A DNA stretch of 64,000 bases from Arthrobacter sp. M4 (GCF_020251205.1 NZ_JAIWYX010000006.1:62001-126000), one strand, 5' to 3'; counted from the stretch's first letter, positions 38,401 to 47,008 are shown. Notes: a model not told the origin generated them from the letters alone. A program made the numbers and translations.

Positions 38401-38999
38401 TTGCAGCCTCCACTGGCGTGGACCCGCGGGCCGATCTCGAGCTTCTCGGCGCGGGCTTCGTGGTCCTTCGAAACTCGGACAGTGCTGCGCAGCTGACTGC
38501 AAGCCGGATTGACGCGGTGCCGGGTTTAGTGGCGGTTGGACAAACCGACGCCGGATGGTTGTGGCGCGTGGCACCTACGGCCGCAACGGATGGCGGCCAG
38601 TCTGACACAGCGCACCGAGCCCGCGTGGTGGACGCCGCAGGAGCCACTGTTGCTTCGTTGGGATCGGGGCCAGTCAACATCGACGCCGACGTCCCGGCGG
38701 GTGCGGAAGGGCGCTTGGTGGTCCTGGCCGAAAGGGCTGATCCCGCCTGGACCGCGTGGGTTGACGGTCGCCGGTTGACGGCGACAACGTCGTCCTGGGC
38801 CCAGGCCTTCACGCTCCCCGCTGGCGGTGGACACCTTGAAATCCGTTACGTTGCAACTGGCGAGCCATGGCTCGGTATCGCGCAGGCAGTAGTGATTGGG
38901 TTGACCCTGCTGCTGGCCATTCCGCTGCCCGCCGGGCGCCGCCCTACAGCTTTGACGAGGGATGAAAGTGCCCTTCGTAAGGAGTACAGCCATGTCTAA
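35412..38999 (+). CDS. Large multi-spanning membrane glycosyltransferase (GT2 family)
   Basis: Up to 1195 residues. Residues about 23-250 form a GT2 domain: VTAVVVAHNGGSYLPRTLAG, the acidic HDD at 131-133 in the DXD position, and GTGDDVDFCWRNR at 231-243. From about 290 onward there are many membrane spans, including a large hydrophobic block 420-880, then a soluble, Ala/Gly-rich region and C-terminal domain ending in a last helix. The start is uncertain: the open frame begins at TTG 35412, overlapping whiB by 55 bases. GAGGAAG at about 35449-35455 would suit a rare ATT start at 35466 overlapping the whiB stop. Either way it is translationally coupled to whiB. Substrate unknown; an envelope polysaccharide is likely. 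Confidence 0.85.
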   Translation: MGRTVRARAAPAEEASCLISAEAHVTAVVVAHNGGSYLPRTLAGLEDQTRPVDAAIGVDTGSKDNSLRLLEAAFGSGAVTKIDGGRPGFGAAVKEGLRALETPHTDHDSADPNLGGSSDRDTGQEWIWLLHDDSAPAPEALAELLHAVERAPSVTVAGCKLLDRKNPRHLVDVGLSTSWWAERLTLIEADELDQGQYDGRTDMFAVNSAGMLVRRDVWDQLDGFDPALPGTGDDVDFCWRNRLAGNRVVVVPSARMFHPVDRPHALGNPLAARKAQVHLRLKHAAWWAVPLQWFGALLGSLFTLLLSVIAKDPGHGVAQLGATLAALGRPLAIYKARRTAARTRKLRRGVIRGLQTSRRDVWAHRRSLMEAIGDYGISPYGLHTWSTHAPAEEPSGDSNDDFAALATNERGWIGTGLVAAGLIAVAASIVGQLNLFRADGVAGGALLPLSTAPGAIWDNAAAWWQRLGVGAPGHGDPFDYVLWVMSMLGGGNGNAAMVWLLFLAMPLAALAAWFAAAAVTSRRRNRFLAALVWAGAPALQIALNQGRVGALVAHVMIPLVFLALLRATGSAVGTGAYAPGHRPVDPGPSTATAQDSFEATQVPTKPGVNGTPSWTAAAAAGLALAVVTASAPFLLAPSLLLVAAAGLLLGRRGRTVWWSVLPSVALFVPLAVTVIDRPRALLGDPGLPLGSDPAPLWQQFLGQPLRFDADGGLAGLSFFGPATGPWALVLSLVIGAPMLVLALAALFVPSRRTRLVRFLWVAGTVLLATGWLAGHVTTAADGNRLVSPYIGPAVSAAVFAFLVAALMGADRLQAAAAAQRTSRARTVVLRSVSTLAAVALAIGPLAGLAAWSTGNLVPARAASQSGQAQASDGAAAGDGNGADSGDSAAGAGNSSQAASADSKAQLGAGRLVAPAPQRSLPATAADRGQGPEQSRALVITAGENGDYTASLVRGSGTTLDGLSAVAAARGILGAPGEEQLGNDDAPAASMRRVVATIAASTGVDPRADLELLGAGFVVLRNSDSAAQLTASRIDAVPGLVAVGQTDAGWLWRVAPTAATDGGQSDTAHRARVVDAAGATVASLGSGPVNIDADVPAGAEGRLVVLAERADPAWTAWVDGRRLTATTSSWAQAFTLPAGGGHLEIRYVATGEPWLGIAQAVVIGLTLLLAIPLPAGRRPTALTRDESALRKEYSHV

Positions 39000-40587
39000 T
39001 GCGCGTGTAGCCGCGGGGCGCCTGCGCAAACGGTTGGGCGCCATGGCCGGCATACTGTCCGCTGTGGCCGTGTTGGCGGCCGCCGCGGGGGCAGTGGCCG
39101 CGTCAGGATCGCTTCCGGGTCCTACGAGTGAACGCGTACTGGACCTTCCACTGGCCGATGTTCCCGCCGGGCGCGCCACTGCAGTGTGCACCGAACCTGC
39201 CAGGTTGCTGGAAGGCACCCCGGTGGGAACGGATCCCCAGTTCTCGCCGGTCTCAGGCAGCGCAAAGAGCTTCCTCAACGCCGTTGTACTGAGCGGCAAG
39301 GAAGGCGCCTTGCCCGGTAGCCGTATCACTTCCTTGGCCGGCCAGCAGGAGGCGGAAATCTCGAAACCGCCAGCTTCCACCGCCACGCCTGTGGCCGGCG
39401 CACCCGCCTTGAAGGCAGGCGTTGTTGCCCAGCGGCCAGTCAGCGCTACGGATGTGGTGGTTGCCGAGGCCCTCGGGAACCAGCAGCCCGCCATGGCTGC
39501 GCTGATGCACTACGGCGCCACAGACGGTGACCTTCGCGGCACGGCGGCCGCCGCGTGCCAGGCTCCCGCCAACGACTTCTGGATCGTGGGGGCTGACACA
39601 ACAGTTGGCCGGGCCGCTGTCCTGGACCTCAAGAACGCTTCCGGGACGCCCGCCACCGTGAGCCTTGACCTCTATGGCTCCAAGGGCCAGGTCCAGGCCG
39701 CCGGAAGTCGCGGGCTCCTGGTGTCACCCGGCACCACACGTTCTGTTGTCCTCGCTGGACTGGCAGCCGGAGAGCCATCCCTGGCTGTGCATGTCCGAAG
39801 CGTTGGCGGGCCGGTTGCCGGCACTATACAGCAGAGTACGCTCCGCGGGCTGACTCCCGGCGGCGTCGACTTCCTGTCCCCGGGGTCGCCGCCGTCTGTG
39901 CGGCAGAACATGACAGGCGTGGAGATCTCGGACACCGGATCGCTGGGCTCCAAATCCGGATTCCAGGATGCCGTACCGGTGCTGCAGATCGCCGTACCCG
40001 GCGCGGCAGACGCCGTCGTGCAGGTCAAGCTCTCTGGAAACAATGGCCAAAAGAGCCTGCCCGGCGGCGGCGTGGTGACCGCGAAGGGCGGCTCCGTTAC
40101 GCAGGTCCCGTTGACGGGTGTTCCGGCAGGTTCATACACAGTGACGGCGTCCTCCGACGTCGCAATAATCGCGTCCGTCCGCGTCACTAAGGGCAACAAG
40201 GCAGAGGATCCGCTGGACTTCGCCTGGTCGCCGGCCGCGGTTCGGCTGGGCAGCCAGCACGTTGTGGCCGTTCCTCAGGGGGCCGAGGCCCAGTTGAGGT
40301 TCGGAGCGCCGGATGGGCGGGCCAAGATCAGCCTTTCGCCCATAACCGCTGACGGCGCCGTCCGCAAGGCGGACACCCTCGATATTTCGGGTGGCACGAC
40401 GGCGACAGTCAAGGTGCCGGACAAGGTGGAGGGTGCCGCCGTGGTCGGCTATGTGGTGTCCGCCGCAGGTGACCCGGCTTACGGCGCCGTGGTTCTGGGC
40501 AGGGATGGTCGCAACGACATCGCTGTGGCCGCCATTCAGCCAGGAGCGGCAGGACAGGAAAAAGTCCCTGTAGTGCTGGGCTACTGA
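38992..40587 (+). CDS. DUF5719 family secreted/anchored protein
   Basis: A 531-residue extracytoplasmic protein. After RLRKRL an N-terminal helix (residues about 18-36, MAGILSAVAVLAAAAGAVAA) serves as signal or anchor, and the rest is beta-rich with repeats of a TIDLYGSKGQ/VSPGT-type fold (VSLDLYGSKGQVQAAG; GTTRSVVLAGLAAG; VQVKLSGNNGQ), as in DUF5719. Two cysteines (TAVCTEP, AAACQAP) could form a disulfide. I chose ATG 38992 because AAGGAG lies 8 bases upstream; it overlaps the glycosyltransferase stop by 8 bases, so both proteins are made together and may act together at the surface. Confidence 0.83.
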   Translation: MSNARVAAGRLRKRLGAMAGILSAVAVLAAAAGAVAASGSLPGPTSERVLDLPLADVPAGRATAVCTEPARLLEGTPVGTDPQFSPVSGSAKSFLNAVVLSGKEGALPGSRITSLAGQQEAEISKPPASTATPVAGAPALKAGVVAQRPVSATDVVVAEALGNQQPAMAALMHYGATDGDLRGTAAAACQAPANDFWIVGADTTVGRAAVLDLKNASGTPATVSLDLYGSKGQVQAAGSRGLLVSPGTTRSVVLAGLAAGEPSLAVHVRSVGGPVAGTIQQSTLRGLTPGGVDFLSPGSPPSVRQNMTGVEISDTGSLGSKSGFQDAVPVLQIAVPGAADAVVQVKLSGNNGQKSLPGGGVVTAKGGSVTQVPLTGVPAGSYTVTASSDVAIIASVRVTKGNKAEDPLDFAWSPAAVRLGSQHVVAVPQGAEAQLRFGAPDGRAKISLSPITADGAVRKADTLDISGGTTATVKVPDKVEGAAVVGYVVSAAGDPAYGAVVLGRDGRNDIAVAAIQPGAAGQEKVPVVLGY

Positions 40588-40603
40588 CCTTTTTGCCGAG
40601 CTG

Positions 40604-41131
40604 CTACTGGTAGCGCCGGCGGTACACGGGGTCCAGGGTTTCGGGAGCTACGCGCAACATCTCCGCGGTGTACTCCACAACAACGTCATGGACCAGGTCC
40701 GGGAGCTCTTCCGGACTGCCTGCGGATTGTTCCACCACCCTGCGGAACACCGTGATGGTGGGCGGCTCAGTCCCGGTGGCTGGGGTGTAGGCGCCCAGGG
40801 GAGCGGGCGAGCCTTGGGCAACGAGTTGCTCCAGATTGGGCGGGATCTCGTCCACAGCGAACGACACTCCGTCCAACTGCTTGTCCCACATATCGTGAAG
40901 CCGCTCGGCCGAATCAAGGACCAGGTCGTCAAAGCGCTCGGATCGCGTGCGGTGCCCAGGAACGTTAGGGAGCATGATTTCGCCGCGCAGTCCCCGGCCA
41001 TGCCGGTTCCTCCTGCGTTGCCGGAAGCCCCGTGGCGTTGCCGAACCCCCGCCTTCTCCGTTTCCGGCGCCCAGATGGATGGTGAATCCTGGACTTCCCT
41101 GGGAGTCAGGGCCATGGTGCTTTGCCTGCAT
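40604..41131 (-). CDS. Zincin-like metallopeptidase family protein with degenerate HExxH
   Basis: The N-terminal basic RQRRRNRHGRGLRGE, SERFDDLVLDSAERLHDMW and FAVDEIPPNLEQL match the actinobacterial family of M. tuberculosis Rv3259, related to zincin-like metallopeptidases. Where a zinc-binding HExxH is expected the sequence reads HDVVV (148-152): Glu is replaced by Asp and the second His is missing, so peptidase activity is doubtful. Length 175 from the ATG at 41131, which lacks a clear ribosome site; the true start may be downstream. It is convergent with DUF5719 (16 bases apart) and divergent from DUF3499. Confidence 0.78.
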   Translation of the reverse strand: MQAKHHGPDSQGSPGFTIHLGAGNGEGGGSATPRGFRQRRRNRHGRGLRGEIMLPNVPGHRTRSERFDDLVLDSAERLHDMWDKQLDGVSFAVDEIPPNLEQLVAQGSPAPLGAYTPATGTEPPTITVFRRVVEQSAGSPEELPDLVHDVVVEYTAEMLRVAPETLDPVYRRRYQ

Positions 41132-41285
41132 ATATTGACTCTAGACCCGGCAGACAGCCAACGCGACATAACGTCCACCAGACGACTTGTGTCTTCGTAC
41201 GGGGCTCAACGGTGAAGGGTGCCTACCGCGCGGCGCCTCCGTCAATGCAGGGCAGGGCCCATTGGTGCCGCTATTCTGGGATGCT

Positions 41286-41675
41286 GTGGGAGTCATTCGC
41301 AAGTGTTCCAGGTCAGCGTGCCGCCAGTCCGCAGTGGCGACGTTGACGTACGTGTACGCCGAATCCACCGCAGTGCTCGGCCCCTTGGCCACGTACGCTG
41401 AACCACACTCCTACGACCTTTGCGCCCAGCACGCCGAGTCCCTCACCGTGCCCAGGGGATGGGAAGTCCTTCGACTTGCCATGCCCGCAACGCCTCCGGA
41501 GCCGGGGCCCGATGACCTGCTTGCGCTGGCGAACGCAGTCCGCGAGGCCGCCTCGGCGCAGGAGGCGCCATCGCCCATCGTGCAGCGCCGCGCGGACCGG
41601 GCTTCCCTGGACATCGTGCCGCCTGTCGAAGGCACCCGCCGGGGACACCTCAGGGTGCTTCGCGAGCCAAGCTAG
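41286..41675 (+). CDS. DUF3499 family protein
   Basis: A 129-residue actinobacterial protein. Conserved core RKCSRSACRQSAVATLTYVY with two cysteines (CSRSAC), then AVLGPLATYAEPHSYDLCAQ with a third cysteine and H, suggesting a metal site, and PRGWEVLRL. The function is unknown. I chose the GTG at 41286, immediately before the core (VGVIRKCSR), although the frame is open from 41187. In M. tuberculosis the homologue (Rv3258c) sits between the Rv3259 relative and manB; here Trm112 follows instead. Confidence 0.85.
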   Translation: MGVIRKCSRSACRQSAVATLTYVYAESTAVLGPLATYAEPHSYDLCAQHAESLTVPRGWEVLRLAMPATPPEPGPDDLLALANAVREAASAQEAPSPIVQRRADRASLDIVPPVEGTRRGHLRVLREPS

Positions 41676-41784
41676 GCGAGCCGCTTCATCCACCGCAGGC
41701 GGCTGTCTGTGGGCTGTAGGCTTGGACCTGCACATTCGTCCGTGAACCGGCGCCTTGGCGCGCCAAAGCAGGGAGCCTCGTTTT

Positions 41785-42033
41785 ATGCCAAAGGTCAGCC
41801 CCGAGCTGTTGTCCATCCTGCGATGCCCGGTGACCCACTCGTCACTGGTCCAGGAAGGCGATGAGCTCGTTTCGACGGCGGATGGCCCCTCCGGCGGCAA
41901 AGTCCGCTATGCCATCGAGGACGGTATCCCGCTGCTCCTGCCACCCGCGGAACCAGTTCAGGACAACGCTCCCGGTGCAAGCCAGGCCGCGTCCGCAACG
42001 GCCGACCCAGGACCTGACGCAGCTGCTGGATAG
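41785..42033 (+). CDS. Trm112 family protein
   Basis: An 82-residue Trm112-like protein: MPKVSPELLSILRCPVTHSS and VRYAIEDGIPLLLPPAE. Trm112 proteins are small partners or activators of methyltransferases. The usual zinc cysteines are reduced to one (RCP), as in many bacterial members, so zinc binding is uncertain. An Ala-rich tail ends the protein. I chose ATG 41785, with GGGAG upstream. It lies 55 bases before ahcY and may be co-transcribed with it. Confidence 0.85.
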   Translation: MPKVSPELLSILRCPVTHSSLVQEGDELVSTADGPSGGKVRYAIEDGIPLLLPPAEPVQDNAPGASQAASATADPGPDAAAG

Positions 42034-42088
42034 CCCGCGCTGACGCAGCTTCCCCCGACTCCACCCACCGGTACTAGCAAGGACTCCC

Positions 42089-43567
42089 ATGACTTTCGAC
42101 TACAAGGTTGCCGACATCACGCTGGCCGAGGCCGGCCGACACCAGATCCGCCTCGCTGAACACGAGATGCCGGGCCTGATGTCCCTGCGTGCGGAATTCG
42201 GTCCCAGCCAGCCGCTCAAGGGCGCCCGGATTGCCGGATCCCTGCACATGACCGTCCAGACGGCCGTCCTCATCGAAACGCTCACTGCGCTTGGTGCCGA
42301 GGTCCGCTGGGCTTCCTGCAACATCTTCTCCACGCAGGATGACGCCGCTGCCGCCGTCGTGGTTGGGAAGGGCACCCCGGAAGACCCGCAGGGTGTTCCG
42401 GTGTTCGCCTGGAAGGGCGAAACCCTGGAAGAGTACTGGTGGGCCACTGAGCAGATCCTCACGTGGCCGGGTGCGGACAGCAACCCGGAACTGGGTCCCA
42501 ACATGATCCTCGACGACGGTGGCGACGCCACCTTGCTGGTGCACAAGGGCGTCGAATTCGAAGCCGCCGGTGAGGTGCCGGCAGCTGCCGATAACGAACT
42601 TGAGGAGTTCCGCATCGTCCTGGACCGGCTGCGTGCCAGCCTGGCCGCGGACCAGAAGAAGTGGACCCGGATCGCCGCCGGTATCAAGGGCGTCTCCGAG
42701 GAGACCACCACCGGTGTCCACCGCCTCTATCAGTTGGCCGAGCAGGGGCAGCTCTTGTTCCCCGCCATCAACGTCAACGACTCTGTCACCAAGAGCAAGT
42801 TCGACAACAAGTACGGCATCCGGCACTCCCTCCCTGACGGCATCAACCGCGCTACCGACGTCCTGATGGGCGGAAAGGTGGCCGTGGTGTGTGGTTACGG
42901 CGACGTCGGCAAGGGGGCAGCAGAAGCCCTGCGCGGCCAGGGCTCGCGCGTCATCGTGACGGAGATCGACCCCATCTGCGCGCTGCAGGCCGCCATGGAC
43001 GGCTATCAAGTGGCCCGCCTGGAGTCTGTGCTGGCAGACGGTGACATCTTCATCACCACCACAGGCAACAAGGACGTCATCATGGCCGAGCACATGCTGG
43101 GCATGAAGAACAAGGCCATCGTGGGCAACATCGGCCACTTCGACAATGAGATCGACATGGCCGGTCTGGCCCGCATCCCCGGCGTCAAGAAGGTGGAGAT
43201 CAAGCCCCAGGTCCACGAGTGGGTCTTCGACGCCGGTGCTGACACCGAGCGTTCCATTATCGTGCTCTCCGAGGGCCGGCTGCTGAACCTCGGCAACGCC
43301 ACCGGACACCCCTCCTTCGTGATGAGCAACTCCTTCGCCAACCAGACGATCGCCCAGATCGAGCTGTGGACCAAGCGTGGACAAGCCGATGGCCAAGGCG
43401 CCTACGACAAGCAGGTGTACGTCCTGCCGAAGATCCTTGACGAGAAAGTGGCCCGGCTCCACCTGGACGCCCTCGGCGTCGAGCTGACCGAACTCAGCAA
43501 GGAGCAGGCCGAATACCTTGGCCTTGACGCTGCCGGCCCATACAAGCCTGAGCACTACCGGTACTGA
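42089..43567 (+). CDS. ahcY: Adenosylhomocysteinase
   Basis: NAD-dependent hydrolysis of S-adenosylhomocysteine to adenosine and homocysteine, restoring the methyl cycle. NAD site [20 protein letters not shown] around residues 265-284; substrate-site segments [16 protein letters not shown] near 76-91 and [16 protein letters not shown] near 228-243; C-terminus [13 protein letters not shown] with the NAD-binding Lys-x4-Tyr tail. Length 492. AAGGAC upstream of the ATG. Confidence 0.97.
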   Translation: MTFDYKVADITLAEAGRHQIRLAEHEMPGLMSLRAEFGPSQPLKGARIAGSLHMTVQTAVLIETLTALGAEVRWASCNIFSTQDDAAAAVVVGKGTPEDPQGVPVFAWKGETLEEYWWATEQILTWPGADSNPELGPNMILDDGGDATLLVHKGVEFEAAGEVPAAADNELEEFRIVLDRLRASLAADQKKWTRIAAGIKGVSEETTTGVHRLYQLAEQGQLLFPAINVNDSVTKSKFDNKYGIRHSLPDGINRATDVLMGGKVAVVCGYGDVGKGAAEALRGQGSRVIVTEIDPICALQAAMDGYQVARLESVLADGDIFITTTGNKDVIMAEHMLGMKNKAIVGNIGHFDNEIDMAGLARIPGVKKVEIKPQVHEWVFDAGADTERSIIVLSEGRLLNLGNATGHPSFVMSNSFANQTIAQIELWTKRGQADGQGAYDKQVYVLPKILDEKVARLHLDALGVELTELSKEQAEYLGLDAAGPYKPEHYRY

Positions 43568-43627
43568 CACGGTGGGTGGGGGAAGTTGCAGCGCGGGTTG
43601 CCGCATGGCGCGGAGTAGCCTGTAGCT

Positions 43628-44866
43628 ATGCGACGCCTTGGAAGTGGGCAGCGGCCGTCCGCTGGACACATCGCCCTGACCGCAGCGATCCTGCTGATCG
43701 CTGCGGTCAGCGGCGTCTTCGGGGCTACCGGGCCTGGAGCGGCGCACGCCGTCATCGAGTCCGAGGCGGGCACTCCAGAACGCACCATCGTCGGTTTGGC
43801 GACTCCCGTCGTCGCGCCCGTCCAGCTAAGTGCCACTCCGTCCGACGGCGCAACCCAGGTCAATCCGGCCGCGCCCGTAACGCTGAAGGCGGTTAACGGC
43901 ACCATTGAGCGCGTGGCATTGACCGGCGCCGACGGCCAGTCAGTCCAGGGCGCCCTCGACGCCGGCAACACCAGTTGGACAGCCGCAGGTCCCCTTGCCT
44001 TCAACACCGATTACAAGTTCAGCTACACCGCACGCGACGCTGCCGGCAGGGAAGTGAGCAAGTCGGCGACGTTCACCACGGTTTCCACAGCCAACGAGGC
44101 GGACGCTGCTGTGTACCCGCTGGACGGCATGACCGTTGGTGTGGCCCAGCCGCTGCAGATTACGTTTAGTGAGCCTGTCCTGAACAAGGAAGCGGTGGAG
44201 AAGGCCCTGCACATCACCAGTAGCTCCGGGCAGGCGGGCGCGTTCCACTGGTTCAGTGACAGGATGGTCCGCTATCGCCCCGAATCTTTCTGGGCTGCGC
44301 ACAGCACCGTCACCATGGACATGAAGTTATTCGGCGTGGATCTCGGCCGCGGGCAGATTGGCAACTTCAATAAGAAAGTCACCGTCAAGATCGGGGACAA
44401 GAAGGTGGCAGTGGCGGACGCTGCCGCGCACACCTTCACGGTGAGCATCAACGACCAGCCTGCGGGTTCGTGGCCCGTCACAATGGGCGACGAAAGGTTC
44501 CCGTCTGCACGCGGCTTCCTGGTCTTTATGGAGAAGCACCGGGTGGAGCACATGGACGCTTCCACCATTGGCCTCAAACCGGGAGACCCGGCATACTACG
44601 GCCAGTTGGACGTCAACTACGCTACGAGGCTCACGCCGAGTGGCGAGTTCATCCATCAGGCCACAGACACTGCCATGCCGTTCCTTGGCACAGCTAACCT
44701 CTCGCACGGCTGCATCGGCATGAGCGAGGCCGGCGCCAAGTGGGTCTTCGACAACATGACCGCCGGAGATGTGGTCCAGGTGGTCAACACCGAGGGAGAC
44801 TACGCCAACCACGACGATGGATTCGGCGATTGGAACATCCCCTGGGCGGAGTACGCCAGGCGCTAA
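43628..44866 (+). CDS. L,D-transpeptidase with Ig-like domains (paralogue 1)
   Basis: Secreted enzyme forming 3-3 peptidoglycan crosslinks. N-terminal signal (HIALTAAILLIAAVSGVFGA, about residues 14-33), then two Ig-like domains (VGLATPVVAPVQLSATPSDG; PLDGMTVGVAQPLQITFSEP) and the YkuD domain with the catalytic signature SHGCIGM and the upstream conserved HQATD-type His. This Ig-Ig-YkuD layout is that of mycobacterial LdtMt2. Length 412. A weak ribosome site precedes the ATG. A second paralogue follows about 90 bases later. Confidence 0.92.
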   Translation: MRRLGSGQRPSAGHIALTAAILLIAAVSGVFGATGPGAAHAVIESEAGTPERTIVGLATPVVAPVQLSATPSDGATQVNPAAPVTLKAVNGTIERVALTGADGQSVQGALDAGNTSWTAAGPLAFNTDYKFSYTARDAAGREVSKSATFTTVSTANEADAAVYPLDGMTVGVAQPLQITFSEPVLNKEAVEKALHITSSSGQAGAFHWFSDRMVRYRPESFWAAHSTVTMDMKLFGVDLGRGQIGNFNKKVTVKIGDKKVAVADAAAHTFTVSINDQPAGSWPVTMGDERFPSARGFLVFMEKHRVEHMDASTIGLKPGDPAYYGQLDVNYATRLTPSGEFIHQATDTAMPFLGTANLSHGCIGMSEAGAKWVFDNMTAGDVVQVVNTEGDYANHDDGFGDWNIPWAEYARR

Positions 44867-44956
44867 TTCCTCCGTGACAACGGGCTCAAGCGTGCCTTCG
44901 GCTAAAATCGGAGGGTTGTTGTTCACTGCCGGCGGAGATTCTTGGGGGATACGCGC

Positions 44957-46210
44957 ATGGGCCAGATCCGAACTGCAGGAAGGCGCCACAAGGGCGCCAT
45001 CGTTGCTGTCCTAGCACTCTGCTCGGCGGTTGCGCTGGGGGCTATTGGGGTTTCCGCCGTACCCGTGCAGGCCGAGAGTGCGCTCCCGTCCGAGTCCGGG
45101 ACTCCGGCACGAACGGGCGAGGGACCTGCCCTTCCTGTGGTCAAAGCCGTTGAACTCAGCGTCGTACCGGAGGATGGCGTCCGGGAGGTCAACCCAGCCG
45201 ACGGCGCCTCCGTCAAGGCAGTCAACGGGACGGTCAGGAATGTCAGCCTGATTCCCGTGAAAGGCGGCAAAGCCGTCAGCGGTACCACCAGCCCGGACGG
45301 TTCAACCTGGAGCGCCACGGAGCCACTGGCTTTCAATACGCAGTACAGCTACTCATTCACCGTGGTGGACCAGGCCGGACGTGAGACAACGCAGGAACGC
45401 GGGTTCTGGACAGTATCGGCGGCCAATGAAGCGGATGCGGCCATCTTCCCGCGAAACGGAGCCGTGGTGGGCTCCGGGCAGCCCATTGAGATCAACTTCA
45501 GCGAACCCGTTGCCAATAAGGCCGCGGTGGAACAGGCCGTGAAGATTACGGTATCGTCCGGCCAGCCCGTGGCATGGCGCTGGTACTCAGACCGCAAGGC
45601 CCGGATCAGGCCGGAATCCTTCTGGGCTTCCAACACCCAGGTGACAGTGGACATGCAACTCTTCGGCCTCGACTTCGGCAACAAGATGATCGGCAACGGC
45701 AATATCACCTCGACGTTCAAGACGGGCCCGCAGCGTGTTGCGGTTGTGGACGACGTCACCAAGACCATGAACGTGTACATCGACGGCGTCCTTGTGAAGA
45801 CTGCGCCCGTGACCCTTGGCAGCCCGGACTGGCTGTCACCTACTGGCTATGCGGTCATCATGGAACAGGAACGCAATTCCAAGTTCAACGCGGGAAGCAT
45901 CGGACTGAAGCCCGGCGACAAGGGCTATTACCCGCCACTTGTGGTGGAATACGCCAACCGCTTGACGACGTCCGGCGTTTATGTCCACCAAGCGCTTGAA
46001 TCGGCTTGGGGAGCAGTCGGACGGGCGAACGTCTCCCACGGTTGCGTTGGTCTTTTGCCTCAGGACGCGCAATGGTTCTTCAGCACCATGAAAACGGGCG
46101 ACGTGGTCCAGGTCCTCAATACCGGGGCACCCGCCGTCGAGCCGTTGGAGGGCTTCGGCGACTGGAACATCGCCTGGGCAAGCTACGCCAAAGCGTTAGC
46201 GGCTGCTTGA
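44957..46210 (+). CDS. L,D-transpeptidase with Ig-like domains (paralogue 2)
   Basis: Same architecture as the preceding gene: signal/anchor (GAIVAVLALCSAVALGAIGV), two Ig-like domains (FPRNGAVVGSGQPIEINFSE) and a YkuD catalytic domain with SHGCVGL and catalytic Cys. Similar blocks in both proteins (FWASNTQVTVDMQLFGLDFG versus FWAAHSTVTMDMKLFGVDLG) show a tandem duplication that has since diverged. I chose ATG 44957 (GGGGG 8 bases upstream); an in-frame TTG at 44942 is possible. Length 417. A TAAAAT -10-like box near 44903 suggests its own promoter. The stop overlaps the convergent RDD gene by 15 bases. Confidence 0.92.
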   Translation: MGQIRTAGRRHKGAIVAVLALCSAVALGAIGVSAVPVQAESALPSESGTPARTGEGPALPVVKAVELSVVPEDGVREVNPADGASVKAVNGTVRNVSLIPVKGGKAVSGTTSPDGSTWSATEPLAFNTQYSYSFTVVDQAGRETTQERGFWTVSAANEADAAIFPRNGAVVGSGQPIEINFSEPVANKAAVEQAVKITVSSGQPVAWRWYSDRKARIRPESFWASNTQVTVDMQLFGLDFGNKMIGNGNITSTFKTGPQRVAVVDDVTKTMNVYIDGVLVKTAPVTLGSPDWLSPTGYAVIMEQERNSKFNAGSIGLKPGDKGYYPPLVVEYANRLTTSGVYVHQALESAWGAVGRANVSHGCVGLLPQDAQWFFSTMKTGDVVQVLNTGAPAVEPLEGFGDWNIAWASYAKALAAA

Positions 46211-47008
46211 ACTGAAGGGCAGTCGGCCGATCCTCTCCGCAACCACTGAGCTCCTGCCGCGGGCGGCCGCCAGCCGGGCGTGTTCGCGACGCCGTCGTTC
46301 AGCGAGTACGGCGGCAAGATAGTCCTCCGGAGCAGTGCCCGCCGGCGGTGGGGGAGCGACATGGGCCGAAACCTCTGTGGCCAGGTCCTGGCCTAGCCGC
46401 ATCCTGGATGGCGGCGACATATGACCGAGCTGCTGGAGGAATTGCCCGGCACGCCGTGCGGTCCCGTCGGGAAGGCGTCCGATGTCCGCGAGCTGCACCC
46501 AGGACACGAGGTACGGCGGAACAAACAGGGGGGCATTCGGTGCCACTCGCACGCGCTGCCGCAGCGCGTAGGTTCCGGCGGCTATGTCCCCAAGCCGCTT
46601 GGACTTGTCGTTGAAGAGCGCCACGAGCACTGCGAGCCCGCCAAGGGTCATGTAGATTTCCAGCACTCCGAGCAGGCCACGTATCACGGCGTGCCGAAAG
46701 CGGATGGAGCCGCCGTCGTCGCGCACCACGCGCAAGCCAACGGCGAGCTTCCCCAAAGAGCGGCCGCGGCTCAAAGTTTCCACCGTCACCGGAACCATCG
46801 CGAAGCAAAACACAAACAGCGAAATCGCGAGTGCCCGCCCGGCCGCTGGATCCAGGCCGTCGAACGCGGAACCAATGGCAAACATCAGCACAATAAACAG
46901 CGCCAGGTAGGCGAGCATGTCGATGAAGAGCCCGAGCGCGCGGGCACCAAAGGACGCCGGGCGCAACTCCAGCGCCACGGCCTCGCCGGTAATGATCGGA
47001 TTGCTCAA
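46196..47008 (-). CDS. RDD family membrane protein
   Basis: A 270-residue protein with the RDD signature (RPASFGARALGLFIDMLAYL: conserved Arg and Asp) and three to four membrane spans in the first ~150 residues, including GRSLGKLAVGLRVVRDDGGS, then a ~110-residue soluble C-terminus. Function unknown; some RDD proteins are transporters. I chose the TTG at 47006-47008 because GGGAGG lies 5 bases upstream; the next in-frame ATG (47038) lies before that site. It is divergent from the SpoIIM gene, the same pairing as M. tuberculosis Rv3694c-Rv3695. Confidence 0.86.
   Translation of the reverse strand: MSNPIITGEAVALELRPASFGARALGLFIDMLAYLALFIVLMFAIGSAFDGLDPAAGRALAISLFVFCFAMVPVTVETLSRGRSLGKLAVGLRVVRDDGGSIRFRHAVIRGLLGVLEIYMTLGGLAVLVALFNDKSKRLGDIAAGTYALRQRVRVAPNAPLFVPPYLVSWVQLADIGRLPDGTARRAGQFLQQLGHMSPPSRMRLGQDLATEVSAHVAPPPPAGTAPEDYLAAVLAERRRREHARLAAARGRSSVVAERIGRLPFSSSSR

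Noticed and set aside
42034..42088. SAH riboswitch before ahcY
   Set aside because: The gap is only 55 bases and lacks the conserved GAGGAGCG-type core, too short for the aptamer.
42074..43747. 557-codon minus-strand frame opposite ahcY
   Set aside because: Antisense shadow of a highly conserved gene; its composition (His/Val/Asp-rich) is the typical mirror of GC-biased codons.
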